In this document: one piece after another, positions 32,889-43,792 of the stretch
Position numbering within the stretch: the first letter of the stretch is position 1
How the letters are laid out: each line of letters starts with the position of its first letter
Origin: Cliona cf. orientalis
Lineage: Eukaryota; Porifera; Demospongiae; Clionaida; Clionaidae
Length of the DNA: 64,000 bases
Assembly (NCBI GenBank): GCA_963930775.1
Contig: OZ005689.1
Span: forward strand, 36,839,351-36,903,350
Reading direction: 5' to 3'
The notes under the pieces: generated by a model
What the model saw: only the letters and a program-made list of their open reading frames with translations
What the model was told of the DNA's origin: nothing
Databases searched by the model: none
Translations under genes and position numbers: made by a program

Positions 32889-33962
32889 ATGGCAGCGCGT
32901 CTACTGCTCGTACTTCTGTTCGCCATTTACTTGTCCGAACTTGTGTCGTGTTGCAATCGACAAGCTTTCATGAATTGCTATGATGGTCGGTACGAGGGAC
33001 CTATCAGAAACGTTATTGATAATGGTCCGACGAGTATGGCACAAGCCTCTGACGACCATGGTGAATACCTTGCCTCAATCGTGGCACCAATCTTTACTTC
33101 TGCGATTCGTGAGGCTATTCCGTTTAGTGGTTTAGTATTCGGAGTAATTGAAGGCATACGAGCTGCAATCGAAGGCCCAACTGGGAATCCCTACTCTGCG
33201 CTACTCTCAAAGCTTTATGAGGAAATTCAATGGCTGAAAGACTACGTGGATGCCAAAATTGAACTGGCGGCACTCACTGACCTAGATAACGACCTTGGGA
33301 GCAAACATGCAGGGATATTCGGGCGTGTTCAGGATGTCAATGAAACCAAAACAACTGAGGAGTTGTGGGAGGAGCTTGATCAGTTACAGGGATTACTTCA
33401 GGACCGCCATGACCACTTTGTTCCTTCTACGGATGACATTATAAGTTATGAAAGGTCCCTCCCTTTCTTCAGGGTATTTGGTGACCTTTTTATGTCATGT
33501 TTGCTCGATCAAATTCAAGCAGCAAAAGAACTCGGATATACATCAGATATTGCAGATATTGCAGAAGAAATACAAACTCGGGCAGGAATTTTTTATGAGC
33601 ACTACGTTGGAGCACTCCGTGCCATGGTGAATTCCCACACTGATCTTGATGAACCAGAGTGTACAGTAGACTCGTACCTGGTGTCTACCGGATGGTGGAT
33701 ATTCACAACTTTTACAAGGGTTGGTGATTTCAAGTGCACTGTAGAGATGGGAGGTGAAACATGCTCTATCGAAACTACCAGCTGTACAGATGCTAATGAG
33801 GAGAATAATCTTAATGAGATGATTATGGACAAAATGAATACGTTTAAGGAAAATCGACGAAGCGACTTGCAAAATTATTGGCTCAAACAAGTCGGATATG
33901 TAGTGTATAAGTGGAATTCTATTGCTAATGCGGTCAAAAACCAAGTTGCTAAATTGATGTGA
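32889..33962 (+). CDS. Secreted helical protein, delta-endotoxin N-domain-like
   Basis: An uninterrupted 357-residue frame. The first residues (MAARLLLVLLFAIYLSELVS) form a clear signal peptide, followed by cysteines (CC, then C29). Residues about 60-250 look like an all-alpha bundle: an apolar hairpin (AIPFSGLVFGVIEGIRAA), a YEEIQWLKDYVDAKIE helix and a LPFFRVFGDLFMSCLLDQI helix. The order and spacing recall the pore-forming domain I of insecticidal Cry proteins, members of which are known in some animals. The C-terminal part has paired cysteines (ECTV, CTVEMGGETCSIETTSC) and may form a small disulfide-bonded module. The resemblance is by eye and weak. No intron is seen in the coding part. 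The ATG at 32889 fits the signal peptide. Confidence 0.7.
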   Translation: MAARLLLVLLFAIYLSELVSCCNRQAFMNCYDGRYEGPIRNVIDNGPTSMAQASDDHGEYLASIVAPIFTSAIREAIPFSGLVFGVIEGIRAAIEGPTGNPYSALLSKLYEEIQWLKDYVDAKIELAALTDLDNDLGSKHAGIFGRVQDVNETKTTEELWEELDQLQGLLQDRHDHFVPSTDDIISYERSLPFFRVFGDLFMSCLLDQIQAAKELGYTSDIADIAEEIQTRAGIFYEHYVGALRAMVNSHTDLDEPECTVDSYLVSTGWWIFTTFTRVGDFKCTVEMGGETCSIETTSCTDANEENNLNEMIMDKMNTFKENRRSDLQNYWLKQVGYVVYKWNSIANAVKNQVAKLM

Positions 33963-34150
33963 GTAATAATGGTTATTTATTTACCCCTTAGTACCATATT
34001 AAGGCCAGGGAAACTTGATTTATAATTTTGCATTAGCCGCTTCTTTAACTAGAGCTCATAGAGCACATACCCCGCGTGCCATGGCAATATCACCCATGGC
34101 CATGCCTATTGTTAGAGACCTCTATTCTTTGAAGTTTAATCTCTTGCTAC
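33963..34150. other. 3' flank of the secreted-protein gene
   Basis: Short spacer with no gene and no clear AATAAA signal close to the stop codon. Confidence 0.3.
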
Positions 34151-34563
34151 TCATGAACTTTTTCGTTCCCTTCTGAGATCCATGATCACAAATGACATTA
34201 ATTTTGTGCTAGAAGTATGCTATAGAGCAGCTCAAGCATGCACAGTAGACTCCCTATTATAGCTCGAGCATGCGCAATAGACTTCATGTGGTACTACTAC
34301 CCTAGCAGGTGGGCGTGTCCGACACACTCGCACGATTTGTAGCTACTCCTGAACTTTGTCGTTCCCTTCTGAGGTCCACGATCACAAATTTTGAGCTGGA
34401 AGTATGCTATAGAGACGCTCGAGCATGCGCAGTAGACTCCCTGGAACTAGAGAGCAGTTCGAGCATGCGCAATAGACTTTAGGAGGTACTAATAGACTTT
34501 AGGAGGTACTAGGTGGGCGTGTCCGAAGTAGGCGTGTCTGATATACTCGCACGATTTGTAGCT
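34151..34563. repeat. Tandem duplication with repeated GCATGCGCA boxes
   Basis: Two units of about 200 bp share 'cgttcccttctgag(a/g)tcca', 'gaagtatgctatagag', 'gcatgcgca(g/a)tagact', 'gtgggcgtgtccga' and 'ctcgcacgatttgtagct'. Within the units, 'agcatgcgcaatagact'-type boxes occur about four to five times, and 'aatagactttaggaggtact' is itself duplicated. Confidence 0.75.
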
Positions 34564-34679
34564 TCCCTGGATATTACCTAGTGTTAAGAATGAAACAGAA
34601 GGTGTTTTTTCGCTGTCTTACATCATTTTATCCTATTTATTGATCCTACTTTTGCCTAAATGTTGAGATTTGCCGATTT

Positions 34680-34775
34680 TAGTGCTGACAGACGACAGAC
34701 AACAGACAACAGACGACAGATAAACCGATTGCTTTACCCCCTGCTGCGCATGCGTGCACGCGGGGTAATAATTTA
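34680..34775 (+). repeat. Hairpin-ended repeat with (GACAACA) tract, copy 2
   Basis: 'gtgctgacagacgacagac' leads into repeated ACAGAC words, then 'aaccgattgctttaccccc' and a GCGCATGCG-centred hairpin closing with 'ggggtaa'. It matches the minus strand of 12843-12920. Confidence 0.55.
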
Positions 34776-34832
34776 GGTCCAAGCAGGTAGTACATTTAAT
34801 ACATTAATTTAAAATTTTATTACTTTTTAATG

Positions 34833-35070
34833 TACCGTATGTAGCCGGAAATATTGGTGGGAATTAAATTTGGCGATTGAGCCCCAAATCGCTATTACAA
34901 GAATATTGGTGGATTTAAATTTGGCGGTTTGGTATGGGATGCATACGTATGCATAATATAATATGGGAGTAGGAAATTTTGGCGGATTTTAAGTTTGCGG
35001 TTGTAATAGAGACTGCCAAACAGCAAAATTTTAATTCCCCACCAAATTTTCCGGCTAGTAGTATACGGTA
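34833..35070. mobile_element. MITE with TACCGTATGTAGCCGGAAA ends
   Basis: The left end and the inverted right end (ttttccggctagtagtatacggta) both give TACCGTAT, CTAGCCGGAAA-like and TTGGTGGG-AATTAAA blocks, an inverted repeat of roughly 35-40 bp with small gaps. 'ttggcgg' words recur inside. Non-coding. Confidence 0.8.
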
Positions 35071-35326
35071 TCTATCTTTTCTTATGGATAAGTAGCAGCA
35101 CCACAGCAGAATAATAATAATTACTATAGTGCTTGAATGGGAGCAGCCTATGGCTTATTTCTTTTTATACTTATTAACAGTATTAGTTGGCACACATAAT
35201 TAATTTAAAGCTCAAGACTAGTCTCATTCCCTGGACCCCAGCTTTTGTTGAAAAGCTCCAGAGAGAGTCTGGGCCCGAGGCTATATACAGCAATTGAGAC
35301 TGGTTTTAGGCAAATGTTCGGCCGCA
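35071..35326. other. Spacer
   Basis: No gene. A diverged inverted repeat around 35222-35280 ('ctggaccccagc' and 'gagtctgggcccgag') may be a decayed MITE. Confidence 0.3.
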
Positions 35327-36392
35327 TATCATAGAGTCAGTAGACTCTATAAGTAGGGATGGTACAGATATGCCATATATGTAATACATTTACAAATACC
35401 CAAATATTTCAAAACAGGTAAGCTTACGAAATTTCTAAGTGTGAAAATCAGAATCTCCAGCAAAATACCTATCTAATAAGACCAAGATCATCCATCAACT
35501 CAATTGTATATGCCAGAACCAGATATTAAAAAAATGGCCATTTGTCAATGTTTCTTTCTAGTTTCCAGGGCTAGCTCGAGATTGCCTAGACCTCTCATCT
35601 TTGTTTGAGTATAAATCCATTCCGTTTAGTAGCGCGCAGTACAGTGGCACGCTAATTTCGCTTTATCTTGACATTTGCTTAATAGTGGGTGTGTACGGCG
35701 CATTGACAACACTGGGCGTGTCTGATATGCCATTTTGTGATATAATGCGCATACTCAGAATGTGTTGCCATGGTGAAGTCATGTGACATCTCCCTAGGCC
35801 CTCGGCGATTCCCAAGCGCATGCATGCAGCGCTTGTGCTCTGCTGGATCAATCGATCGTGGATATGAAACGCAAGGCTCGAGGAACGGTAAGGCGCTAGG
35901 CATAAGCGAGCTACTTGCTAGCGTGTGCAGCGCTAGTGCTCCGCTGGATAGATCATGGATGGCATGGAGCCTGCGCAAGGCTTGAGGAGCGGTAATATCA
36001 CGGTACAGATCAGCTGCTGCCAACAATAAAACTTAGAACTTGGTTTTTTTCCTAAACGGAAGAGTCTTGTTGCTACTCCGGCCGCCTAAAGTTGCCTTCT
36101 TTGTCAGTCTGCTTCATTACATAGGCATAGGGGTGTGGCTACGAATTTTGAGCGGATATAATCTTCAGCACCTCCCAGGCCATCTTCTACACATAGACAG
36201 CAAACCATAATAATAATGAATTATACCGAGAGCAATAAAAAAAAAGAACAAAAACAAGTATAAAAACAATTGAATAAAATTGAAGGATGAAGTAGGGATG
36301 GCAGGGTCAAAAAGTACACGAACAAGATTTGTAGGGATAATCACATCCACTATACATCCCTATACTTGCTTTTTGAGGGGTGCAAAAACAGT
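35327..36392 (+). mobile_element. Dispersed promoter-bearing repeat, copy 1
   Basis: One end is a short palindrome (atagagtcagtagactctat then aagtagggatgg); the other carries 'gaagtagggatggcag', 'tatacatccctatac' and 'gaggggtgcaaaaac'. The copy at 56156-57526 is collinear in the opposite direction and the one at 51234-52339 shares the palindromic end and centre. The interior contains the promoter-type module at 35729-35787 and two related 'gctagtgctc(c/t)gctgga' blocks. No protein-coding gene is recognised, so it is probably non-autonomous. Confidence 0.7.
35729..35787 (-). promoter_or_regulatory. Promoter-type motif cluster, copy 1
   Basis: On the minus strand the order is GTCACATGAC (35778-35787), CCATGGCAAC (35764-35773), an ATGCGCAT box (35745-35752) and AAAATGGC (35729-35736). 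These resemble E-box/USF, RFX half-site, NRF1 and YY1 sites known from animal promoters. The same order and similar spacing recur in the other two copies. Confidence 0.55.
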
Positions 36393-37050
36393 ATTATCTT
36401 CCATACGCAAGTCAAGAGTGCTTAATGAACAAGTTAGGTGCATGATAATCGAGAAAAGCAAGTCATCATTTTGTGATCGCTCCTGAGAGCACAGCGATAC
36501 TGAGAACTCGAGAGCTGGACATCGACTGCTGTTTCTTCATCGCAATAATAGTGCTTTCTCCATTTGCACCAGATCCGTTCTATTTACACTCGAACAAACC
36601 ATTGCCCGAATTTATTTACTTTATATTTAACACCGAACGGCGATATTAATAATTATTTTTGGCTGTTCGGATAATTAGAGCGAGTACGGTATTATGCATA
36701 AATAATTAGTCTAAAACAATGTCCCGTGATTTCCTACAAGATTGTGTATACAGAATCCCAATCCTACAAGCAGAGGCTATATACATGTATATTCTCACAA
36801 TAAGTCACCAAATCAAACCACTAGCATTTGTTTTTGACCCAAAACAATCCACAGGATCTTTAAAGAAACTTTCTTACATAAAATACGTCCCAAGGAACTT
36901 GGCATGCTGAATACACCTACTCATTTATCGCGCTTCCATCCAAAATTTTTGTCGCTAGATGAATCCTGATAGGATAGTGATGCAGTATTTCCTCTAGGAC
37001 TGAATTCAAACAGGGTGGTTAATATTACTATCATTGAACTTATTATGGGA
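36393..37050. other. Intergenic, no supported gene
   Basis: AT-rich. 'gagcgagtacggta' near 36680-36693 may be the end of another TACCGTA-type MITE whose partner end I could not place. Confidence 0.35.
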
Positions 37051-37351
37051 TCATAGGCGTAGGAACATATTATTAATGGTTGGGGGGGCTGAATATCCAA
37101 TTGCGCGCGAAAAATTTACGATCACGCCCACTTTGGGTCAAACCATGCCCATTTTGCACGATCGAGGCTGCTATCACAACTTTCTCGGTGAAAAAGTAAA
37201 CTGTAAGTCGAGTGGAATAGATTTGGCAGCTATTGAAGTATATTCACTCATAATTAGGCCTGGTAAGTGATTAGAAATCTGAACTTGTAACCGTACTGGG
37301 CTGGAGAACAAGGGGATCCGCCCCCCATCCTAGAATATTGGGGGGGCTATG

Positions 37352-37385
<34 letters not shown>

Positions 37386-37397
37386 TCCTACGCCTAT
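37051..37397. mobile_element. MITE with ATAGGCGTAGGAAC ends and poly(C) tract
   Basis: Left ATAGGCGTAGGAAC (about 37052) and inverted right end 'gttcctacgcctat' are perfect 14-bp matches. A G7 block follows the left repeat, and a C run of about 32 bases (37351-37382) precedes the right repeat. Confidence 0.75.
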
Positions 37398-38199
37398 GGG
37401 GATATTATATTGGCCATGAAGAGGGAATGATTTGCTTTTGCAGGCTTATTTTTACAATGTGCACTTGGATAGTTACTGTATATTATGTACAATCTACATG
37501 TAATATAATTTGTTATAATATTATGTGTGCATGTGCTGTGTACACTAGTACAACCACGGACTTAGAGAGTACACTTCAACCACTGGTTGTGTGTCTCTGA
37601 GCTGATTGTGGGAAGCCAAAGATACCAACAACACTTGGGAGCTACTACTGTACTGCAAACCACTGTTGCAGCTGTCAGCATTATTGCAAACCAGCCACTC
37701 ACAAACAGGGCGGGGCACCCCTTTTCAAGTACAGTAGCGGAAACACTGATGGGTGGTGGGGGGGGGGGGCATGTATGTATACACCGAATGTACCTCGGCA
37801 CTGGAAGATCATGTTTATAGAGTTCCTAGCGATGTTGTAGCCAGCATTCTTCTCTCTCTTGCCTCTATGATGGTTGCAGCATTCTTGGTGCTGACGAGCC
37901 CCGGCCGGTGTGTGATGACCAGCGCAGGAAACAGATTCAGCTCAGATGAACGAACAACCTATTGGGGTGTACATTAGAACAATTATAATAATAATAATAG
38001 AAGGGCCAGCAAGCAAAGTGTTCTAACCCACAAATATTGACTTAGCCCCCCCTAATCTTGAAAACATATTTAAAATATGTTTCATGAGACTACAGTACAA
38101 ACAATGGGAAATGCACAATATCATAATATGGCATTGTATACGAGTAATACACATAAGTGGATTCCATGTCCAAAATAAACTCAATTTTTTACATAAAAA
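37398..38199. other. Intergenic with short open frames
   Basis: Frames at 37587-37820 and 37753-37977 overlap a G tract (37758-37769). Stretches such as VLQTTVAAVSIIANQPLTNR look protein-like, but no family or splice pattern supports a gene. Confidence 0.3.
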
Positions 38200-38337
38200 T
38201 ACCGTACTTAATCTAATACTACGTATGGAAAAGATGTGGTAAAGGTCGTCAATCATTCATATAATATTATACATGTTATGAGAATTCGTAATTTAGTAAA
38301 CGGATCATACGTTGTATTAATTTTGATAAGTACGGTA
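38200..38337. mobile_element. Foldback MITE, TACCGTACTTAATC family, copy
   Basis: Begins TACCGTACTTAATCTAATAC and ends 'gataagtacggta'. The interior 'tggtaaaggtcgtcaatc' is shared with 55979-56149. Confidence 0.75.
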
Positions 38338-38429
38338 TATATGTGCTCAAAGGACCTTTGCGGGGAGCATTTCCAATCAAGTACCACGGGCCAGGAACAT
38401 ACATACATAGTGAACACGGCCATGGTAAC

Positions 38430-38545
38430 CAGGGGCGTAACTAGCCTTTTTGGAGACAGGAGGCACTGCTGTACTTTAACTGTGGCCATAGGCCACAGCA
38501 AGCTAGGGGGGTCTGGGGGCATGCCCCCCCCCCCCCAGAAATTTT
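38430..38545. repeat. Short repeat ending in GGGGG/CCCCC palindrome
   Basis: 'aggggggtctgggggcatgc' is followed by a C14-type run and 'agaaattttttt'. Elements with this kind of terminus are, from memory, common in marine invertebrate genomes; only one copy is clear here. Confidence 0.4.
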
Positions 38546-39592
38546 TTTTAATTTTAGACCCTCTGAGAAAGATTCTGACGTACTTTCTCGCACATTAATT
38601 TTAGTTTCAATACTTTAAAATTTGCCAAGAGCAACAAAAACACCAGTACAAAAACAATGAAACAATGAGTTTACATGTACCTTTAATGGAGCTATATATT
38701 ATCTAGTTTAATGTCCATGCAAGTACAATTATTTACCATTCTTGTGCAACTTCCGAAAATAGCTGGTGATAGGGTGACTCCCACTCCTCTTTGTTGCCAT
38801 CACAACTTAGAATCTAGGCCAAACAGCTGTCAACTTGCCACACACGTACACTGGCTCCTTTCAGCAAGTGTTAACACATGTAAGGATCACGGTACGGTAA
38901 GGATCGCTATAATTATAGGTAATGATCGTCAGGCAGAAAAGCGAGGAGGCACTTGCCTCCGTTGCCTCTATGGCAGCTACGCCCATGGTAATACAACGGA
39001 CAATTCCTTGCCAGTGAGTGCAGCAGCTTTGATAGACAATGTGCACTATACACTGGTAAGGAGTTTCCCAGCCAATCATCATTGTTGACAATAGTCATTA
39101 ATTTTAGTTAAGATATAATTTTTATGGAGAAAGTATTCTTGAATAAACTAGATGCCGAGCATAACCACTATATTCTATATAAGTTCATTGGAAAATGCAA
39201 CACTCACTTGTTGATCAGTTTGCTGACTTTGCATTTTTGTAATTCCATATAAGGTAACACAAAGGCCAGTCAGCTGTTTCAGTACAGCACTACAAAACCT
39301 TTGTGCTACCTAATATGGAAATGCAAAAGTGCCAAGTCAGCAAACATATACTTAGTAAGTGTGCATAGCTGGTACTTTGGTGTGTGCATATATTATAAGT
39401 AACTATAGTGACCTTTGCAATGCGCAGTAGATAATTAATTTTTAATGTTCATCATTCTGGTGAAGTGATATTCAAATGGCAGTCTCTATAGCCCCAATCA
39501 ATGTGCATTGAACAAGTCCATAACTTTGGGGGCCATGCCATGCAGTGGTGTAATCTAAGTACATGTATGCATTAAAATAATATACCATAGAT
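38546..39592. other. Intergenic, no supported gene
   Basis: A diverged inverted repeat occurs near 39215-39345 ('gtttgctgactttgcatttttg' on one side, 'atgcaaaagtgccaagtcagcaaa' on the other), likely another small MITE. No coding gene. Confidence 0.4.
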
Positions 39593-39774
39593 CTGGAAAT
39601 TTTCGTGTAAAGAAACTTTCGTATGATAAATATTCGTGTAAAAATTTTTTTCGTAGGAATGACCCCTTACCGTATTAGCGTTAATAGTGCATGCTAATTT
39701 TCTTAATACTAATTTTCATAGCCACCATTGACTACGAAAATATTTTTACAACGAAAATTTCCAGATTTACGGTA
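39593..39774. mobile_element. MITE with TACCRTARATCTGGAAATTT ends
   Basis: Left TACCATAGATCTGGAAATTT and inverted right end (aaatttccagatttacggta) pair over about 24 bp including the TA target. 182 bp, non-coding. Confidence 0.8.
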
Positions 39775-40194
39775 GGTTCATTATGGTTGCCTTACCACTA
39801 ATTCCATCCAGGCTTGATGCAGAATTATAATAATAATAAGCACTTGATGTTGAGCTGGGGGTCCAGGTAGTGATCAACTGTTGTGGGGATTAGTACTGAG
39901 GAAGATCCGTCGCCTCAGTTAAACGTAGGGGGGTGGGGGAGGGGGGACCACTGTTGGGGGAGAGGGGAGGTGTTAATTGGAAAGCTGGCGTTGAGTGGAG
40001 GAACGTCACCACGCAGGCCGCAGGGGGCAACGTCAGTGGATATTCTTTCACCATGATTAGTTCAGTAGACCAGCCGGGGGAACTGGAGGATGAGGATCGG
40101 AGAGCCGTCTAACACACTGTAGGTAGGAGAGAAAAGACTAACAATAATAATAATAATAATAATAATTATATTGTAGTACCTACACAGTATAATA
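39775..40194. other. Spacer with microsatellite
   Basis: Contains a G-rich stretch at 39928-39972 and an (ATA)n run at 40142-40167. No gene. Confidence 0.45.
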
Positions 40195-40414
40195 TACCGT
40201 ATCCGATCTAATTAACGCACCATGAAAAAATAATTACGAGTGCTGGGTAGCACGCCATTAGAGCGTGAAAATTACCCTTTGTGACCATGTGGCGCGCAAA
40301 ATTTGTACACCAAAATATAGGGACGCGTGGGTGGGTGCATTTAATGTGAAAATTGTACTTCAGGCCGAGGTGGCGCATCTATTAGAGAGGCGTGTTAATT
40401 AGATCGGATCAGTA
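40195..40414. mobile_element. MITE with TACCGTATCCGATCTAATTA ends
   Basis: The left end and the inverted right end (taattagatcggatcagta) match over CGATCTAATTAA with small changes at the tip. GC-rich 'gtggcgc' words lie symmetrically inside. 220 bp. Confidence 0.7.
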
Positions 40415-41358
40415 CCTAATAAATTACAAAAAAAACATCTCATGGAAGTTTATTTCCATACCTTTTTTTTATTTGCTTCGCTATTGGGCTATTCTGAACG
40501 CATTCTCAGTAGAAACCTTTTTCTAGAGTTAGCTTTCAACTGCTATCACATTGCTGGTTCCAGGTCAGCCTACATGATTATATCCCGGAAAGATCTGTCA
40601 AACTACACCACCGTTTCTCTTCGCGATCATCTCTGTCGATGTTCTCCTCTCTCTACTGTTAGCACCTCAGCACAGCCTCATGGTGGCTATCTACGTGTGT
40701 GCATTCGTGCGCATGATCGATCGTGCTGGTCGATGACGACCCCGTACCAACCACGTTCCCCGTTGAAGAACCCTACGCGTCGTGGCATTGCGTGGGCGTG
40801 TCAGCCATTTCAACTCGGCCGAATAGCTTGCTCTGGATGCTACCAGGCCGATTCAACTGTTTGCGTGAGGCTACTAGAAGAGGCTGGGAGCCGCTGATCA
40901 CCAACTCTCGTCCACTGAGCTCCAGAAACAAGTACATAAAAAGTAATAATTATCATCACATGCTTCACCACAGTGTCATACCATCAAATTTAATAAAGTA
41001 TATATACGATATTGTGAGGCACCCTCGCCCCTACCTGATGACTAGGTAATTACCTACCCATATTTCTCCCTCGAAAATTTCCCGCTACACAGTATCCTTG
41101 CAGTCAAGAGTATAATAGAGAGTGCTGTGTGCAAACAAGTACAGACACTATCTTACACACGAATTTACAAAAGTCTGGCATATATAACCACACGCTTGTG
41201 CTATGATAAGCGCTAAAACACTATGGATGGTCATGCACCTGTACTGGTTTGTGGTAACTTTCATGTAGTGTTGACCACATTGACCTCTGTACTTGGCAAA
41301 GGGTGACATGATAAACTCTCTTCCTCCTCTTTTATATAATATTATACTCTTGCTGCAG
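40415..41358. other. Non-coding or unassigned
   Basis: Overlapping open frames at 40442-40897 and 40723-41049 show no domain. The region holds a GCGTGGGCGTG word near 40790. Confidence 0.3.
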
Positions 41359-41473
41359 TGACGTTGAGTGCCATGACCCTCACGTTCCCAACGGCTACAC
41401 CGACCTCTCACCTCCAGCTTCAGATGATGAGTATCACATTGGCACTATCAACCAGCTCAGCAAAAAACTATGA
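41359..41473 (+). CDS. Possible terminal exon, unknown product
   Basis: After a good acceptor (ctcttgctgcag) an open frame reads DVECHDPHVPNGYTDLSPP and then ASDDEYHIGTINQLSKKL before TGA. The composition is protein-like, but no upstream exon is identified. It could be a fragment of a decayed gene. Confidence 0.22.
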
Positions 41474-41533
41474 GTCCCTCCAGGTACCTATGACACAATC
41501 TGATCTTATCTCCCTAATAATATAACAATAATT

Positions 41534-41943
41534 GTGACCGGCTATAAAAGGGACCATTAAGAATTTTTCAAAAAATTGAGTTTTTGGCATGGATTGATAG
41601 CCCCATGTGTGCTGAATACAATGGTCCAAGTTTCGTATAAAAATATCGATCATAAGTGGAGTTATTACCATTTGTATGCACTCAGGTAGATACATTCGTT
41701 TATTGTAAAAACATGGATTTTCTAATTAAATTTTGTAGTAATTTGTATGTATCCGTGCTAATATTTGTGCCCGTAACTACAATTCACATGTTCCAACTAT
41801 ACAAACATAATATATCAATATGAAGCAAAAAATCTAAATTTCTAATGGACTAAGAAACAGGAAATAAAAAAAATCTTCATTTTTTTCCACATTTTAGCCA
41901 TTAGTAGATATCCCCAATGGTCCCTTTTCTCATAGCGGGTCAC
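41534..41943. mobile_element. 410-bp MITE with GTGACC-GCTAT ends
   Basis: Left GTGACCGGCTATAAAAGGGA and inverted right end (tcccttttctcatagcgggtcac) pair over about 25 bp. A second, interrupted copy is at 51122-52646. Confidence 0.85.
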
Positions 41944-42130
41944 CTACAAAGTGTGCTGGTTTTACACATAGGTGTACTAAGTCAATGTCTCCAGTTTTGC
42001 TTGCACTGTGCTGAAGTTGCACATTTGCTGTTTGCATATTTGTGCTATTCTAGTATATGAAATTATTGATTATTGATGTGTTGATCCAAAACAGTCACAT
42101 AATATTACAAAAAAAATAGTTGCATATTTA

Positions 42131-42746
42131 ATTGGGGTGAGCCTGAGCGAGCCCCACATAAACGGTACATCTATGCGTGAATTATGTATTATTATTATGG
42201 TACGTCGGTCACGCGAAATTATATCCCCAGCAAGGCTCTATGGAACATAAACGCGAAATATTGTATTGCGCATTCTCTTGCCTGGGCTACGGGCCGTATA
42301 TACGCAGTTCTAATTTAGCGAATTTCCAATTTACACCAGTGCTTGTATTGTACGATCACAGATTGATTATCGAGCAAGCTATATACCGTACCGCACCGAG
42401 GAGAGAGCGAGACAGAGCTCGTCGTCAACTCAACAGCGCAAGGACCATCTAAGAACACGATAGAGATAGACATGCTGCTCATTCACTCTGACAACAGAGC
42501 CTGAGGCAGCTAAAAATTATTCGGACCGTTGGCACTGTAGGATAGACACTATGTGGAGGGGACGATCATGGAGCTGCATAGGCGTACACGGCACTATGAG
42601 ACTGTCTGTCTGTCATTGAGCTCATGAGTCTGCTTGGATTTGTGTCGGTGGTCTTCAATATCTATCGTGATATGGCTTTATTGAAAGCTTTCGAGTCTCA
42701 GCTACTGACAGAGACTTTCAGAGGCTCAGCTCAGGCTCGCCCCAAA
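42131..42746. mobile_element. MITE with TTGGGGTGAGCCTGAGC ends
   Basis: Left TTGGGGTGAGCCTGAGCGAG and inverted right end (ctcagctcaggctcgccccaaa) match with two or three changes. About 616 bp, with short open frames only. Confidence 0.6.
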
Positions 42747-43284
42747 CAGGCCCTGCGTGACACTAGTTTAGTACACAACGATAAAACAATTATTAAACAA
42801 AATGTCCTAAAACACACTTGCACAATGTCATGCACCAGGTCCTGCATGTATGTACCTATCGATTACAAACATAACAGCTGTCTATAACATACTTGAAATT
42901 TGTAAAAGTAGAGTAGCTTCATACAAGCACCTCCATCTTGGTTTCTTGAGTGGTAGCTACATGTACATGATGCCATATGCTGTAATGAGAGAGAAGCCAT
43001 GCAAATAAACCTATTACAGCATAAGAGGGATACATAATGTATATAGAACACCCTACTGTTACGCTTACACCTGGTGTTATCAAAGCCTTACTCTCTTATG
43101 CTGCATATATGCACTGCCATGTGAGGATGCATACATGTATCCAAATGCATGTAGTTACAAGACATGATGCATATTTTGCATATATGAACATTTAACAAAA
43201 AAAATTATGATAGTACGTAGATAGGTACCCTTCTGGTACATGGTACCGGTGCCAGTAATGATTATTGGAAATGAAATTAATTTT
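42747..43284. other. Intergenic, no supported gene
   Basis: AT-rich; short frames only. Confidence 0.4.
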
Positions 43285-43792
43285 AATACCAACTTAACAC
43301 ACTGAGATGCATAGTGCCTACCAATTAGGGACCTATCCCATGCGCACAAAACTTGCACATTCTAGACAAATTATTGCTATTAGCAAGAACAAGCTGCGCT
43401 GGCCAGATAAACTTTGCCATCCACTTAAGTTACGGAAACTTGATGGTATTGCACAACAGTGATCAATAATTATTAATGTCCCGCTAGAGGTTTCCCCACA
43501 TTAAGCCCTTTCCGCTGCACTAGAGAATTTACATTGATCACAGATTTCCTTGTAGTCTAAGACTTATATAAAATGGGGAAACCTCTAGCGGGACATTATA
43601 TTGATCACTATTGTGCAATACCATCAAGTTTCCGTTACTTAAGTCGATGGCAAAGTTTAATCTAATTAATCTGGCCAGCGCAGCTTGTTCTTGCTAATAG
43701 GAATAATTTGTCTAGAATGTGCAAGTTTTGTGTGCATGGGATAGGTCCCTAATTGGTAGGCACTATGCATCTCAGTGTGTTAAGTTGGTATT
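43285..43792. repeat. Long near-perfect hairpin (218-bp arms)
   Basis: The arms 43285-43502 and 43572-43792 are reverse complements at high identity, separated by only about 70 bp. Tip 'aataccaacttaacacac', middle 'acaagctgcgctggccaga' and inner end 'cccgctagaggtttcccc' are all mirrored. The right arm has a small insertion near 43660. A transcript across it would fold into a long double-stranded RNA. Confidence 0.92.

Noticed and set aside
40442..41049. Overlapping frames of 151 and 108 residues
   Set aside because: Two frames are open in the same GC-richer patch, a sign of composition rather than coding; no motif.
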